In this document: piece by piece, positions 1 to 9,144 of the stretch
How the letters are laid out: every line of letters begins with the position of its first letter
How positions within the stretch are numbered: position 1 is the stretch's first letter
DNA from: QYOJ01 sp043810345
GTDB taxonomy: Bacteria > Bacteroidota > Bacteroidia > Bacteroidales > FEN-979
Length of the DNA: 64,000 bases
Assembly: GCA_043810345.1 (NCBI GenBank)
Contig: JBDROF010000022.1
Coordinates: forward strand, 5,169 to 69,168
Direction: 5' to 3'
The notes under the pieces: generated by a model
What the model saw: only the letters and a program-made list of their open reading frames with translations
The model's database searches: none
Told to the model about the DNA's origin: nothing
Translations under genes and position numbers: made by a program

Positions 1-927
1 AGCCATTGTCCGTACTTCCGGCTCCCAGCTATGAGTCAACAGGGTATGGGAATAGTAGTGATTCTGAGATAGGTATTCGGCAAGTGCAATTCCTTCCGAG
101 GTATAGGAGGGGCGGACTTTGATCACCATCGGATTCCCTTCAACCTGCGATTCCCTTTCCGAAATTGGGCTTACAACAGGTATCCGGCGGTCGCGGGCCC
201 AGGAGGCAACAATCTCGAAATTCCGATGGAACAGCATCCCGATGATCAGATCCATCTTTTTCATCTCCGGCTTTTTCAAAAAGGCATAGGTTCCGGATGC
301 ATTTGGATCCACATCGTAGACATAGAGGTTAAGGTTCAAGCCGGTTTTTCGCAGAGAATCCACTGCAAGGAGGAATCCTTCATAGAACTGAATGTACCTC
401 AGTGAGTTGTAGCTTTCAATCTCTTTTTGGGATGGGGACTCTGTGTTGATAGAATCAGCCTCCTTCAGGAAAAAATGCATCATCAGTGCCACATTGTAAA
501 CCTCTTTACTCGATTCCGGCATCATGACGCAGGGGAGTTGGTCGTTTAGATAATCCCCGCGAGGGGAAACCGGATCCTCGCCCATCTCATCCCGGGACTT
601 TACGCCTGTAGGATCTATGACCACCGGCTCCACTACATAAGGTAGTTCAATTGGAAGTTCTTCCTCCGGTGTGGGAATCATCAGGGTTTGATTCGCTTTT
701 AATCCATTCTTGATCACAGGATTGGCATCGATGACATCCTGCATCTCCACATCATAGGCCTTGGCAATGGAATAGAGGGTTTGACCTTTCTTCACCAGAT
801 GAACGTAAAAACTCTTTCCGTCGATGATGCGAATCTGATCTGAACGGATCTGCTTATATCCGTCCTGAGCAAGACCCTGATTTGCAGCCAGCAGAAAGAT
901 CCACCCTATAAACAGTATATATCTCAT
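1..927 (-). CDS. LysM domain plus PBP1-like ligand-binding protein (3' end outside window)
   Basis: Partial gene: the frame is open to the window edge, so the C-terminus is missing. The N-terminus (MRYILFIGWIFLLAANQGLAQ) is a signal peptide. A single LysM domain follows at about residues 35-85 (YVHLVKKGQTLYSIAKAY, then NPxI and a leucine- and proline-rich end), so the protein probably binds peptidoglycan in the periplasm. After a proline- and glutamate-rich linker comes a PBP1-like alpha/beta segment (VALMMHFF, LNLYVYDVD, MDLIIGMLFHRNFEIVASWA, IPVVSPIS), the fold of amino-acid ABC-type receptors. LysM-PBP1 fusions of this kind are common in Bacteroidota, usually without an ABC transporter nearby, and their ligand is unknown. 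The ATG lies 10 bp after the guaA stop, so the two are probably cotranscribed. Confidence 0.8.
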   Translation of the reverse strand, partial: MRYILFIGWIFLLAANQGLAQDGYKQIRSDQIRIIDGKSFYVHLVKKGQTLYSIAKAYDVEMQDVIDANPVIKNGLKANQTLMIPTPEEELPIELPYVVEPVVIDPTGVKSRDEMGEDPVSPRGDYLNDQLPCVMMPESSKEVYNVALMMHFFLKEADSINTESPSQKEIESYNSLRYIQFYEGFLLAVDSLRKTGLNLNLYVYDVDPNASGTYAFLKKPEMKKMDLIIGMLFHRNFEIVASWARDRRIPVVSPISERESQVEGNPMVIKVRPSYTSEGIALAEYLSQNHYYSHTLLTHSWEPEVRTMA

Positions 928-937
928 TATCAATCAA

Positions 938-2467
938 TTATTCCCATTCAATGGTGGCCGGTGGTTTTGAGCTGATGTCGTACACCACGCGGTTCACTCC
1001 CTTCACCTTGTTGATGATCTCGTTGGAGACCCAGGCGAGAAAGTCCAATGGTAGCTGTGCCCAATCGGCCGTCATCCCATCCGTGGAGGTGACAGCCCGG
1101 AGAGCCACTACATTTTCATAGGTCCGTTCATCCCCCATCACTCCTACCGCCTGTATTGGCAACAATACCACAAAGGCCTGCCAGGTATAATTGTACAGGT
1201 TATGATGCCGGAGCCCGTCGATGAAGATGTGATCGGCCTCCTGCAACAACCTGACCTTCTCCCGGGTGATGTCGCCCAGGATCCGGACTGCGAGTCCTGG
1301 TCCCGGAAAAGGATGGCGCCCGAGGATCAGCGGATCCAGTCCGAGCGCTTTTCCGACACGCCGGACCTCATCCTTGAAAAGGGTGTTTAACGGCTCCACA
1401 ATCTTCAGATTGAGGTGATCAGGAAGACCGCCAACATTGTGATGTGATTTGATGGTGGCGCTGGGACCTTTGACCGATCTCGATTCAATGACATCTGGAT
1501 AGATCGTCCCCTGGGCAAGCCATTTGATATTCCGGATTTTCTTCGCTTCCTCTTCGAATACTTCTATGAATACACGGCCGATGACCTTCCTTTTCTGCTC
1601 CGGATCAGAGATCCCTTCCAGTTCGGTTAAAAACCTGTCGGAGGCATTCACACCAGTGACATTCAGATGCATGTGGTCGTAGGAGTGCAGCACAAGTGGG
1701 AATTCATCTTTCCGCAACAGGCCATTGTCGACGAAGATGCAATGCAGATTCTCACCAATGGCTAGGTGTAACAACATTCCGGTCACGGAGGAATCAACCC
1801 CTCCTGACAATCCCAATACCACCTGGTCGTCTCCTATCTTTTCCCGGAGCTCCCTTACAGTGGATTCGATGAACGATTCGGGTGTCCAGGATTGATGACA
1901 ACCACAGATATCAGCGACAAAATTCTTCAGCAGGGCAGCTCCTTCGGTCGTATGGTATACTTCGGGGTGAAACTGGATGCCGTAGGTAGGTTCATCGGTG
2001 ATCCTGAACCCGGCTATCTCAATGCTGGCTGTGGAGGTGATTACACAGAAATTATCGGGAACACGCAGAATAGTATCCCCGTGTGACATCCATACCTGGC
2101 TTCCGGCTGAAACCCCTTTCATCAAATCACTCTCCGGATTGATGTAGGAGAGGTTGGCACGGCCGTATTCCCGGATCTTCGATGCCATTACCTCTCCACC
2201 CGATGACAGTGCCAGGTACTGAGCGCTATAGCAGATGGCGAGAATAGGGTATTTTCCGCGGATTCCGGAAAGATCGGGTATCAGTGGCTCCTTATCCCGG
2301 ACCGAAAAAGGGCTTCCCGAAAGCACCACCCCTTTGATGTGTGGTCCTAAGGAAGGGATGGCATTGTATGGATAGATGTCGCAATAGACATTCAGCTCTC
2401 TGATCCGGCGGGCAATCAGTTGAGTATACTGAGATCCGAAGTCGAGGACAAGGATGGTCTCTTCCAT
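938..2467 (-). CDS. guaA: GMP synthase (glutamine-hydrolysing)
   Basis: Makes GMP from XMP, ATP and glutamine in the cytoplasm, the last step of guanine nucleotide synthesis. At 509 residues it is full length. The class I glutaminase domain (about 5-190) has nucleophile Cys79 and the His167-Pro-Glu169 dyad partner (FHPEVYH). The ATP pyrophosphatase P-loop SGGVDSS is at 221-227, and the C-terminal dimerisation domain ends in the typical SSKPPATIEWE. The oxyanion-strand motif reads ICYSAQ where most GuaA proteins have ICYGMQ or a close variant. A TACATTTG box ends 4 nt before the ATG, so guaA appears to have its own, nearly leaderless, promoter although it lies just downstream of the M23 gene. 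It is followed closely by the LysM gene. Confidence 0.97.
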   Translation of the reverse strand: MEETILVLDFGSQYTQLIARRIRELNVYCDIYPYNAIPSLGPHIKGVVLSGSPFSVRDKEPLIPDLSGIRGKYPILAICYSAQYLALSSGGEVMASKIREYGRANLSYINPESDLMKGVSAGSQVWMSHGDTILRVPDNFCVITSTASIEIAGFRITDEPTYGIQFHPEVYHTTEGAALLKNFVADICGCHQSWTPESFIESTVRELREKIGDDQVVLGLSGGVDSSVTGMLLHLAIGENLHCIFVDNGLLRKDEFPLVLHSYDHMHLNVTGVNASDRFLTELEGISDPEQKRKVIGRVFIEVFEEEAKKIRNIKWLAQGTIYPDVIESRSVKGPSATIKSHHNVGGLPDHLNLKIVEPLNTLFKDEVRRVGKALGLDPLILGRHPFPGPGLAVRILGDITREKVRLLQEADHIFIDGLRHHNLYNYTWQAFVVLLPIQAVGVMGDERTYENVVALRAVTSTDGMTADWAQLPLDFLAWVSNEIINKVKGVNRVVYDISSKPPATIEWE

Positions 2468-2471
2468 ATCA

Positions 2472-2479
2472 CAAATGTA
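2472..2479 (-). promoter_or_regulatory. -7 box TACATTTG for guaA
   Basis: Perfect match to the Bacteroidetes -7 consensus TAnnTTTG. Only 4 nt (TGAT) separate it from the guaA ATG, so transcription should start at or within a base or two of the start codon. It sits in the 22-bp gap after the M23 gene, so guaA can be expressed independently of the upstream envelope genes. Confidence 0.65.
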
Positions 2480-2489
2480 TGAAAATATT

Positions 2490-4307
2490 TTACCTGATCA
2501 GGGTGGCACTGTATTCGGTCTGGTTCCCAACCCCATCGGTCACCACCAGGTGGAACTTGTTGCTTCCTGCTTTGATCCTGTTGTCATATTTGTACACAAG
2601 CCTGTTTCGCTTGGCATCAAAGTCCATGAGGATCCAGCGTCCATTAAGCGTGCCACGGTAATGTTTGATCCCGGAAAAATCGTCGGAGATGACGACGACA
2701 ATCGTATTTTGTTTGCTGATATTCTTGTGGTCGTAGATATTTACCGGTTTGATCTTCGGTGGGATCGTATCCACACTGATGGTATACTCCCCAAACTCCC
2801 GGATATTGCCGGTCACAACCCCATCTTTGAAGCTGCCTCCCAGGCTGACAAACTTATTTTCTTTCTCCACCTTCACCAGAAGTGCTTTGCTTTCAAGCCA
2901 CCTGGGAAGGGTTTCGGCCCGGATTGAGAGATCGCACCGAAGATGAATAGGGATTTCCTCTTTATGAAGAATATGCACCCGGGCGAAGCTGCCATTTACA
3001 GGAGGGGCTGTCTGATACCGGAAATCCAGCTCCTCATATAAAGCATTCGCTGGGATGGTAAATTGGATGTTAACATTCTCATACCGGTTCTCCCGGTTCC
3101 ATGCAAACAGATTCTCCGGTATTTTCTGCTCAACTGGCCTGGTGCCACCGGGAGACGGTGGATGACTTTTCACCCAGAAGGTGATCCGGGAGGTGTTGCC
3201 GTGGACATCTTTCACTACATAGTGTATCTTGTGTGTATTCCGGTCCGCAAAGTTGACAATTCCCCTGTTGATGACCCCATCAAAAATATCCAGCTTGTTT
3301 CCCGGAGCAATATAGGATCTTAGAAAACGCTGCTTGTTCTTCTTGTTCTGGGGAAAATCAAGGATGGCATTGACATACCGGCTATCCGCGAAAGCATACC
3401 GAAGTATATGCTGACCAAATACCTTCTTCCCGTCAACCATCAATTCCACTGATTTAATTCCACACCGGATGGATGATCCTTCATGGTAATCATATGTCTC
3501 AATCCCGAAGATGATATCCCCCGAGACCATCACGGTATCGGACGACTTGATACTGTAAACTCCATTGGTTCCGGCAGCCTGCAGAGCTAACGGATGGTCA
3601 GAGAAATTGACCATCCCTGAATTCCCGAACGGATAGATTTTTACCCACAGGATCTGAGGCGGGATGTGATCAGTGATCGGAATTCCGTACGACAAAGGAT
3701 CAAGAGGTTCCTGGGTATGGGTATCCCGAATCTCAAAATGCAAATGTGGGCCTGCCGAAGTGCCCGAGTTGCCGGAATAGCCAATCACCTCCCCTTTCCG
3801 GACCTGAATCTTCCCACTGGGAACTGTCACATCGATTTTAAAAGACTCCTTTGAATATTGCTGATTTAGTGCATAGGTTGCGATATCGCCCCGAAACCGG
3901 TCTAAATGGGCATAAACAGTGGTATATCCCGAAGGATGATTGATGTAGACCGCCTTTCCGAAAGCCCAGGGGGAGACAAATATCCGGGAGACATACCCCT
4001 CCGATGCAGCATAAACCGGTTTCCCTGTTTGTCCATCTGTCCGGATATCTATTCCCGAGTGAAAATGGTCCGGCCTGATCTCCCCGTACGTCCCCGATAG
4101 CGAAAGAGGAAAATCAACCGGTGAACGGAACAGGGTCTGCGCGTACGACGACTGCGAATAAGCAAGCGGTGGAAGGATCATGAACAGAAGCAGGATCCAT
4201 TGACAGATGCGCGATGCGGGATACAGGATACGGGATGCCGGATCCTGGTTGCCGGATGCCGGATGCCGGATGCCTGCTCTGAATATTTGGTTCATGAATT
4301 GCCTCAC
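2490..4307 (-). CDS. Secreted M23 (LytM-type) metallopeptidase
   Basis: Predicted periplasmic or surface peptidoglycan endopeptidase of 605 residues. The M23 zinc site is intact: HxxxD at His83-Asp87 (HFHSGIDIR) and HxH at His188-His190 (GPHLHFEIR), in a domain spanning about 70-205. The remaining 400 residues look like beta-sandwich modules without a recognised family. The hydrophobic core of the signal peptide is at about 37-48, ending SYAQ. It is preceded by an unusually long n-region (about 35 residues) encoded by a 7-bp tandem array, so residues 14-34 are repeat-derived (units ending PASGN or PASRI). No start codon lies between the array and the hydrophobic core except Met43, which would leave no basic n-region, so the array is probably translated. 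ATG at 4307 or 4295 fits. It is the last gene of the run that starts at gcvT, 16 bp after the LRR gene. Confidence 0.85.
   Translation of the reverse strand: MRQFMNQIFRAGIRHPASGNQDPASRILYPASRICQWILLLFMILPPLAYSQSSYAQTLFRSPVDFPLSLSGTYGEIRPDHFHSGIDIRTDGQTGKPVYAASEGYVSRIFVSPWAFGKAVYINHPSGYTTVYAHLDRFRGDIATYALNQQYSKESFKIDVTVPSGKIQVRKGEVIGYSGNSGTSAGPHLHFEIRDTHTQEPLDPLSYGIPITDHIPPQILWVKIYPFGNSGMVNFSDHPLALQAAGTNGVYSIKSSDTVMVSGDIIFGIETYDYHEGSSIRCGIKSVELMVDGKKVFGQHILRYAFADSRYVNAILDFPQNKKNKQRFLRSYIAPGNKLDIFDGVINRGIVNFADRNTHKIHYVVKDVHGNTSRITFWVKSHPPSPGGTRPVEQKIPENLFAWNRENRYENVNIQFTIPANALYEELDFRYQTAPPVNGSFARVHILHKEEIPIHLRCDLSIRAETLPRWLESKALLVKVEKENKFVSLGGSFKDGVVTGNIREFGEYTISVDTIPPKIKPVNIYDHKNISKQNTIVVVISDDFSGIKHYRGTLNGRWILMDFDAKRNRLVYKYDNRIKAGSNKFHLVVTDGVGNQTEYSATLIR
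4206..4275. repeat. Heptanucleotide array, 10 units (GATGCCG type), in a signal-peptide region
   Basis: Ten consecutive 7-bp units in register: gatgcgc, gatgcgg, gatacag, gatacgg, gatgccg, gatcctg, gttgccg, gatgccg, gatgccg, gatgcct. The array lies inside the 5' end of the M23 gene (minus strand), where three 21-bp super-units give a 7-residue protein repeat. The same unit family appears at 15956-15983. Confidence 0.9.
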
Positions 4308-4322
4308 CCGGTTCTCCCAATT

Positions 4323-6836
4323 TCAGTAATAAACCACTTCACATCCAGGGTGTCCGGCTTTGAACTTTTCAATCCGTTTGGATGAGATCCTTGTGTTGAA
4401 TATTTTCACTGATTTCAGGTCATTCATGTTGTTAAGCACATCGATGTTGCTGATTTTGGTGTTATAACAATCGAACACCTCCAGTTTCTGCATATTGCCC
4501 AGGTATTTCAGGTTTTTAATGGGCGTTCCGGAAAGTTTCAGAACCTCCAGATTTCCCAGGTTCTCAATCGGCCGGAGGTCCTCCACCTGGGTGTTTTCCG
4601 CATCAAGTTCTACCAACTGGGTAAGAGCTGATAGCGGGGAGAGGTCGGAGATGGCGTTTTTGGGGAATCCCAGCCGTCTGAGCCAATTCATCCGGCTGAT
4701 GGACTCCAGCGAAGTCACCCGTGTATCGGAAAAGCGCAACTCCTCCAGCTGGGAGAGGAAAACAACCGGCTGGAGTGTGGTCAGTGAGGGATTATCCCTG
4801 ATCACCACGCTCCTTAGCTTGGCAATCTGCTGAAGCTGAAATTTATCCGGCTCCCGGTTGAAACCTACCTCTTTCCGAAAGATCTCCTGCCACACATCAG
4901 GAAGGGACTTCCACCAGTTTGTGTTTTCATACGTCTGGCTGATCACCAGACATCCCGGATTTTTTCCCATGAATTCGTTGGCCTCCTCTTTCGTGATCCC
5001 TGAGTTATCTGCCAGGATCAGTTCAAGCCCTGTTAGCCTTGTCAGGGGTGAGATATCGGTCACCCTGGTATTATCCAGGTTCAAAAAGGTAAGGTTTGCC
5101 AGCGTCGCAAGAGGAACCACAGAGGTGATCCCTGTGGATTTTACATTGAGATAGCTGAGGGCGAGCAGGTCCTTCAGCGGATCCAGTGCCGTTATCGGGG
5201 TGAGGGAACAATCGAGCCATCTAAGTCTTAGTAACTCAGTGAGTGGAGTGAGCGACATAATCGAGGAGCGGCCATTGATATTCAAGCTGTCTATCGTCAT
5301 GAGTGCATGCAACTGCTCGCGGGTTGGCGGGTCATCCAGGTTCCGGTAGATATAGAAAATGTTCTGCCACTCTGGCGACATTTTTTTCCACCACTCTTCC
5401 AGGGACGCGGAAGCGAAACTGACGACCACCCCGGGATAGTCGATCATAAACTGAACGGCATTCTTTTTCCCGACTAGTGTTTGGTCGCAATAAACCTTCC
5501 GGAGTGCCGGAAGAGCGGCCAGAGGTTCCAGCGTTTTCACCTGCGTGTTGTTGAATGTGACCGACTCCATTGCAGCCAGATTCTTCAACACCTCAATGGA
5601 CCCGACAGGTGTGTCTGAAAAATCAAGCGTAGTAAGATTCTTCGCCCCGGTCAGTGGAGTCAGGTCTTCCACCCTGGTGTGGTTCATCTGGAGTTTCCAA
5701 AGACGCGGTAGCTCAGCGAGGGGTTTCAGGTCAGAGATCTCCGTGTGGCTGATATCCAGCACCTCCAGAGCCGGATAACTGGCCAGGATGGAGATATCGG
5801 TGATCGCTGTGGTGCTCAGGTTCAACTCCCTGATATGGTTGCAATACTTGAGGGGGTCGATGGAGTTCACCTGCGTTCCTGAGATGTTCAGGTTTTCCAG
5901 AACATTCAGGTTTCGAAGCGGCATCAGATCGTAAACCGGTGTATTGGAGAGGTTGAGCGAGGTAAGATTGGAGAGTTTGCTCATCGGTTCCAAATCACTT
6001 ACCATCGTATTGCCCGACAGGTCCATCGTTTTGTTATCGACGATCCTTAAAAACAGTCCGTAAATCCGGGAATCACTAATGGGGATGGGAATGCTATCGA
6101 CCAGCGCAACCGTATCGTTGTAATGTTGCACACTGCTCAGCATCAGGTTTTCGTCCACTTTCAGGTTTTTTCCAAAGATCTGATGCCACTCGTGCGACAA
6201 ATCATTCCACCAGTTTCTCAGATCTTCCTTCTCGTTCAGTTTGATGGTGTAAATGCTGACGATCTTGATCTGCTTCTTGTTATCATCATAGTTGATCTCA
6301 AGGTAACGAACCTGGTTGGTATTGACCGAATCGCCGTCGAGGGTCGTTCCCTGCAAACCGCGGTTAGCTGTTACCCTGAAGAAGGTCTTTCCGGCATGGT
6401 TGCTCATCACAATTACCTCCTGTACCTGGTAATCGAATATCGCCTTTTTGAAGAAAAAGTCCACATCCGTTAGATATGCCTGCACATCCTTATAAAGAGG
6501 AACAAGCCTCTTGGTGTCGAGGTCGTCCTCCACCTGTACCTCGCTGTCCCAGAAAAACTTCAGGTAGCTGTCGTTGATGATGATCTCTTTCTCTTTGATT
6601 GAATTCTGCTTATCGGCCAGAAAGTTCAATGTGCTCTCCAGAAATTTCACGATCTGGGTGGCCTGTTGCCGATAGACCTCCATCTCCTCTTCAGGGATGG
6701 AAGAGGCTGTTGGCTTATCACTCCCTTTCGTGGTTTTTCCGGTCTCTTTTTTCTGTCCGAATACCGGATTCTGCCACAGACAGCAACTGATGGCCGCTAC
6801 CAGCCAAAATGATAAAAGGTAAGGCTTAATTTTCAT
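4323..6836 (-). CDS. Secreted leucine-rich-repeat protein with three repeated WW/LRR modules
   Basis: Exported protein of 837 residues. The start chosen is the ATG that gives MKIKPYLLSFWLVAAISCCL, a signal peptide. It overlaps the last codons of the upstream gene, and a longer frame from 6875 would add a poor N-terminus. An N-terminal region of about 200 residues without a recognised family is followed by three modules. Each opens with WW-x2-L-x3-WQ-x-IF (about residues 209, 482 and 641), runs through 22-residue SDS22/internalin-like LRRs (LxxLxxLxLxxTxVxDLxPL), and closes with a PGC-x-V tail. The tandem modules suggest duplication of a whole LRR unit. LRR proteins usually mediate protein contacts; the partner is unknown. 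It is cotranscribed with the gene before it and the M23 peptidase after it, which suggests a cell-envelope role. Confidence 0.8.
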   Translation of the reverse strand: MKIKPYLLSFWLVAAISCCLWQNPVFGQKKETGKTTKGSDKPTASSIPEEEMEVYRQQATQIVKFLESTLNFLADKQNSIKEKEIIINDSYLKFFWDSEVQVEDDLDTKRLVPLYKDVQAYLTDVDFFFKKAIFDYQVQEVIVMSNHAGKTFFRVTANRGLQGTTLDGDSVNTNQVRYLEINYDDNKKQIKIVSIYTIKLNEKEDLRNWWNDLSHEWHQIFGKNLKVDENLMLSSVQHYNDTVALVDSIPIPISDSRIYGLFLRIVDNKTMDLSGNTMVSDLEPMSKLSNLTSLNLSNTPVYDLMPLRNLNVLENLNISGTQVNSIDPLKYCNHIRELNLSTTAITDISILASYPALEVLDISHTEISDLKPLAELPRLWKLQMNHTRVEDLTPLTGAKNLTTLDFSDTPVGSIEVLKNLAAMESVTFNNTQVKTLEPLAALPALRKVYCDQTLVGKKNAVQFMIDYPGVVVSFASASLEEWWKKMSPEWQNIFYIYRNLDDPPTREQLHALMTIDSLNINGRSSIMSLTPLTELLRLRWLDCSLTPITALDPLKDLLALSYLNVKSTGITSVVPLATLANLTFLNLDNTRVTDISPLTRLTGLELILADNSGITKEEANEFMGKNPGCLVISQTYENTNWWKSLPDVWQEIFRKEVGFNREPDKFQLQQIAKLRSVVIRDNPSLTTLQPVVFLSQLEELRFSDTRVTSLESISRMNWLRRLGFPKNAISDLSPLSALTQLVELDAENTQVEDLRPIENLGNLEVLKLSGTPIKNLKYLGNMQKLEVFDCYNTKISNIDVLNNMNDLKSVKIFNTRISSKRIEKFKAGHPGCEVVYY

Positions 6837-7656
6837 GGGTATAATTCCTGATGATTTCTTTTTTCTCTTGGTCATTTATGCGAACCAGGTTCGATATCAG
6901 CCATCCGGAGTTGTTCTGGTAGCGGTTGAAATAGGAGACTTCGAAGTACCAGTTAGGGATCTGGAAGAAGTGAAATTTCACATGCTGGGATGAAACAAAC
7001 TTGAGGTTTCCTTCCTGGTACTCTTTCAGAAAGATTGCAAGCTGGTCGGGATGGTAATCTTTTTCAAGGTAATAACCGATCTTAGTTGGATCGCCGAACA
7101 TTTTACGCAGGTTCATGAAGTCCAGCTCATGGCTCATCGGGTGGAGGAAGTTATCGCCGCTGATGCTGTCTCCTACATGGTTAAAGAATCTCTCAAAGGT
7201 GGTGGAATAGACATTGGAGAGAACCCACTTGTAACCCAGGCGCTCTCTCTCCAGCTTAAAATAGAGGATCATATGAATCTTTTCACGTTTGTAAGTAAAC
7301 TCCGTACTCACCTCGGCAAACCAATTATTGGAATGGAAGTCCAGAAAGAGTGGATTTTTCTTGCCGTTCACTTCCAGAAGGAAGATCTCCCTGGTATCAA
7401 CTGAGATCAGTGGACTGGAGAGATCAAACAGAATATTCAGATATTTTTTTCGAAGTTTCGCATCGCGGAAATCACCATCGGTGCTGTAGAGTCGCTTTCC
7501 GGTGACGTCCTCTTCCCCGTTGAAGCGCCGGAAAAACTGGTTGATCTGTTTTGTTTGTGCGTATAGAATCGACTCATCGCCCTGGAAAGTTCGGATCTGT
7601 CCCTGCGAAAGAACCGAACTAACCACAAGGATCAGGACTATTGGGATCTTCTTCAT
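6826..7656 (-). CDS. Conserved secreted protein of unknown function
   Basis: Not recognised. The start is placed at MKKIPIVLILVVSSVLSQGQ, a clean signal peptide; an upstream ATG at 7728 would add cysteine-rich nonsense and run through an inverted repeat. The mature protein (about 257 residues) is a mixed alpha/beta polypeptide rich in aromatic and basic residues (for example NWYFEVSYFNRYQNN near the C-terminus). It has no membrane segment and no catalytic motif that I can see. Its final codons overlap the start of the LRR gene, so the two are translationally coupled and likely functional partners in the envelope. Confidence 0.65.
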   Translation of the reverse strand: MKKIPIVLILVVSSVLSQGQIRTFQGDESILYAQTKQINQFFRRFNGEEDVTGKRLYSTDGDFRDAKLRKKYLNILFDLSSPLISVDTREIFLLEVNGKKNPLFLDFHSNNWFAEVSTEFTYKREKIHMILYFKLERERLGYKWVLSNVYSTTFERFFNHVGDSISGDNFLHPMSHELDFMNLRKMFGDPTKIGYYLEKDYHPDQLAIFLKEYQEGNLKFVSSQHVKFHFFQIPNWYFEVSYFNRYQNNSGWLISNLVRINDQEKKEIIRNYTHEN

Positions 7657-7681
7657 CTGATTGCACATATGGATATGAAAA

Positions 7682-7722
7682 ATGCAGCATGCAGCGGGAG
7701 GTTTATCTACTGCATCCTGCAT
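7682..7722. repeat. 13-bp inverted repeat made of ATGCAG/CTGCAT units
   Basis: ATGCAGCATGCAG at 7682-7694 and CTGCATCCTGCAT at 7710-7722 can pair with one mismatch around a 15-nt loop. Each arm is two 7-bp units. It fills much of the 84-bp gap between two genes of the same operon, so it may form an mRNA hairpin that affects expression or decay of the downstream LRR/M23 part. No U tract follows, so it is not a clear terminator. Confidence 0.6.
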
Positions 7723-7740
7723 GTTCATCGGTAGATTATA

Positions 7741-8316
7741 TTATTTAGAGGTTTCTTTGACCCGGATATCTCCCAGTAACACGTCCCAGAAGCCGATCAG
7801 TCGACCTCCAATCTGTGTCTCCTTACGTTTGACATACACCGTGATATCCTTTTTAGTGGTATCCTCATAAACCAATCCCTTCTCCTTGTCATACCCCTGG
7901 AAGCGCTGGAAAACCGTGATCACTCCCACATAGGTTCCATCGGGTTGGCGTTCCAGATCACTCACATACTGTATCTTGTACCACTCAATTACCACCCGGT
8001 CGTAGTTCAGTTGCATCAGGCGGTCGAAATACTTCCGGATCTTGTAGTAATGAACTTCGGGACGGGAGAGGGAGGATACCCCCATTTCACTGCCCGGCAT
8101 GAACAATTCAACAGCCCGTTCGATCACCCGTTGAGCTTCTGACCATGGTGTATCTTTGTTCCCGATGATGCTGATGTATTTACTCAAGTCGCGGACCTTT
8201 TCCAGGGCCAGACTGTCGATTGCCTGTTTCCGTTGCGGGGAGATGTCATCTCTTTCCTGTGCAAACAGTCCGGCTGACAGCAGGACTAGGCCAACTATTA
8301 TCAATGTTCGTTTCAT
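7741..8316 (-). CDS. Small secreted protein of unknown function
   Basis: 191 residues with a strong signal peptide (MKRTLIIVGLVLLSAGLFAQ). The mature part begins with a charged helix (DISPQRKQAIDSLALEKVRD) and then a beta-rich half (VVIEWYKIQYV, TYVGVITVFQRF, DITVYVKRKE). No family recognised and no catalytic motif visible. Its start is 4 bp downstream of the preceding lipoprotein-like gene, so it belongs to the same gcvT-to-M23 transcription run. Confidence 0.65.
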   Translation of the reverse strand: MKRTLIIVGLVLLSAGLFAQERDDISPQRKQAIDSLALEKVRDLSKYISIIGNKDTPWSEAQRVIERAVELFMPGSEMGVSSLSRPEVHYYKIRKYFDRLMQLNYDRVVIEWYKIQYVSDLERQPDGTYVGVITVFQRFQGYDKEKGLVYEDTTKKDITVYVKRKETQIGGRLIGFWDVLLGDIRVKETSK

Positions 8317-8320
8317 GGAT

Positions 8321-9136
8321 CTACTTTTTTATAAGGTCAAGTTCTTTGATCTTTCCGGCTGCATCCAGCTGATAGGACTCCACTTTATTACGGCTCTCTT
8401 TCTGATCTTTCAGGAAGTTCAGGTAGTTGTTTACCGTAGTTGGTTTATCGTAATCCACAATGGCTCCCTGCTTGCTGATGATGATGAGGACCGGCACATC
8501 CGGTGCTGAAAAATAGTTGAGGGCTGCCTCGATCAGGTTGTTGGCCATGCTGGTATTCCCAGCCCGGGAAGCGTCGGCGATAGACTGGAATGAACTTTCC
8601 AGCTTGCTTGTCAATGTCATCTCAACGGAAGAATATTTTCGCATATCGCTGATCTTCTTCTCCAGGCGTGAGATCAGCTCATCGATTTCCGAATTCCTCA
8701 GATTCTCCGCTTTGATCTTGTTCATCTCATGCTCGAGTTCGTCGGCCGAGAGGTTTTGTTTATTGACCAACAAGTCGAATAGTTTGTTTCGAGCCACCGC
8801 CACCTTTTGCTCCTGCTCTTTATGGTAGTCCGCATAGGCCTTTTTGCTCTTTTGTTGTGCCTGGAGGATCAGCTGGTTCAGTTCATCATCTCCGAAATTC
8901 TTATTGATCGCATCAGATATAGCCCTGTCCTGCTCCTCGAGGGTCATCTTGGTGGTTCCATTGATGATCTCGCGCATCTGCTTTTTGTACATCTCGATCT
9001 GTGCCTTTTTCTCCTTCCTGGTCAGTTTTCCTGACGACTTGCAGGAATCGAAGCTCACAGCAACTATTGCGATGAGTGCGATGACCACAAATGACTGCCA
9101 GCTAACGGATTTTAATCTACTTACGGTAGTTGCCAT
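8321..9136 (-). CDS. Probable coiled-coil lipoprotein of unknown function
   Basis: 271 residues. A hydrophobic segment at about 14-30 (SFVVIALIAIVAVSFDSC) ends in a cysteine followed by KSSGK, compatible with a Bacteroidetes lipoprotein signal although the lipobox is not classical. The mature protein is dominated by charged, alanine- and lysine-rich helices (about 40-200), likely coiled coil, ending with a short beta/alpha region (VPVLIIISKQGAIVDYD). No enzyme motif seen. It starts 8 bp after gcvT and ends 4 bp before the next gene. Confidence 0.65.
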   Translation of the reverse strand: MATTVSRLKSVSWQSFVVIALIAIVAVSFDSCKSSGKLTRKEKKAQIEMYKKQMREIINGTTKMTLEEQDRAISDAINKNFGDDELNQLILQAQQKSKKAYADYHKEQEQKVAVARNKLFDLLVNKQNLSADELEHEMNKIKAENLRNSEIDELISRLEKKISDMRKYSSVEMTLTSKLESSFQSIADASRAGNTSMANNLIEAALNYFSAPDVPVLIIISKQGAIVDYDKPTTVNNYLNFLKDQKESRNKVESYQLDAAGKIKELDLIKK

Positions 9137-9144
9137 GATTCGGG

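Noticed and set aside
6836..6875. Upstream ATG for the LRR gene
   Set aside because: It adds a basic, non-signal leader deep inside the upstream gene. The ATG at 6836 gives a signal peptide.
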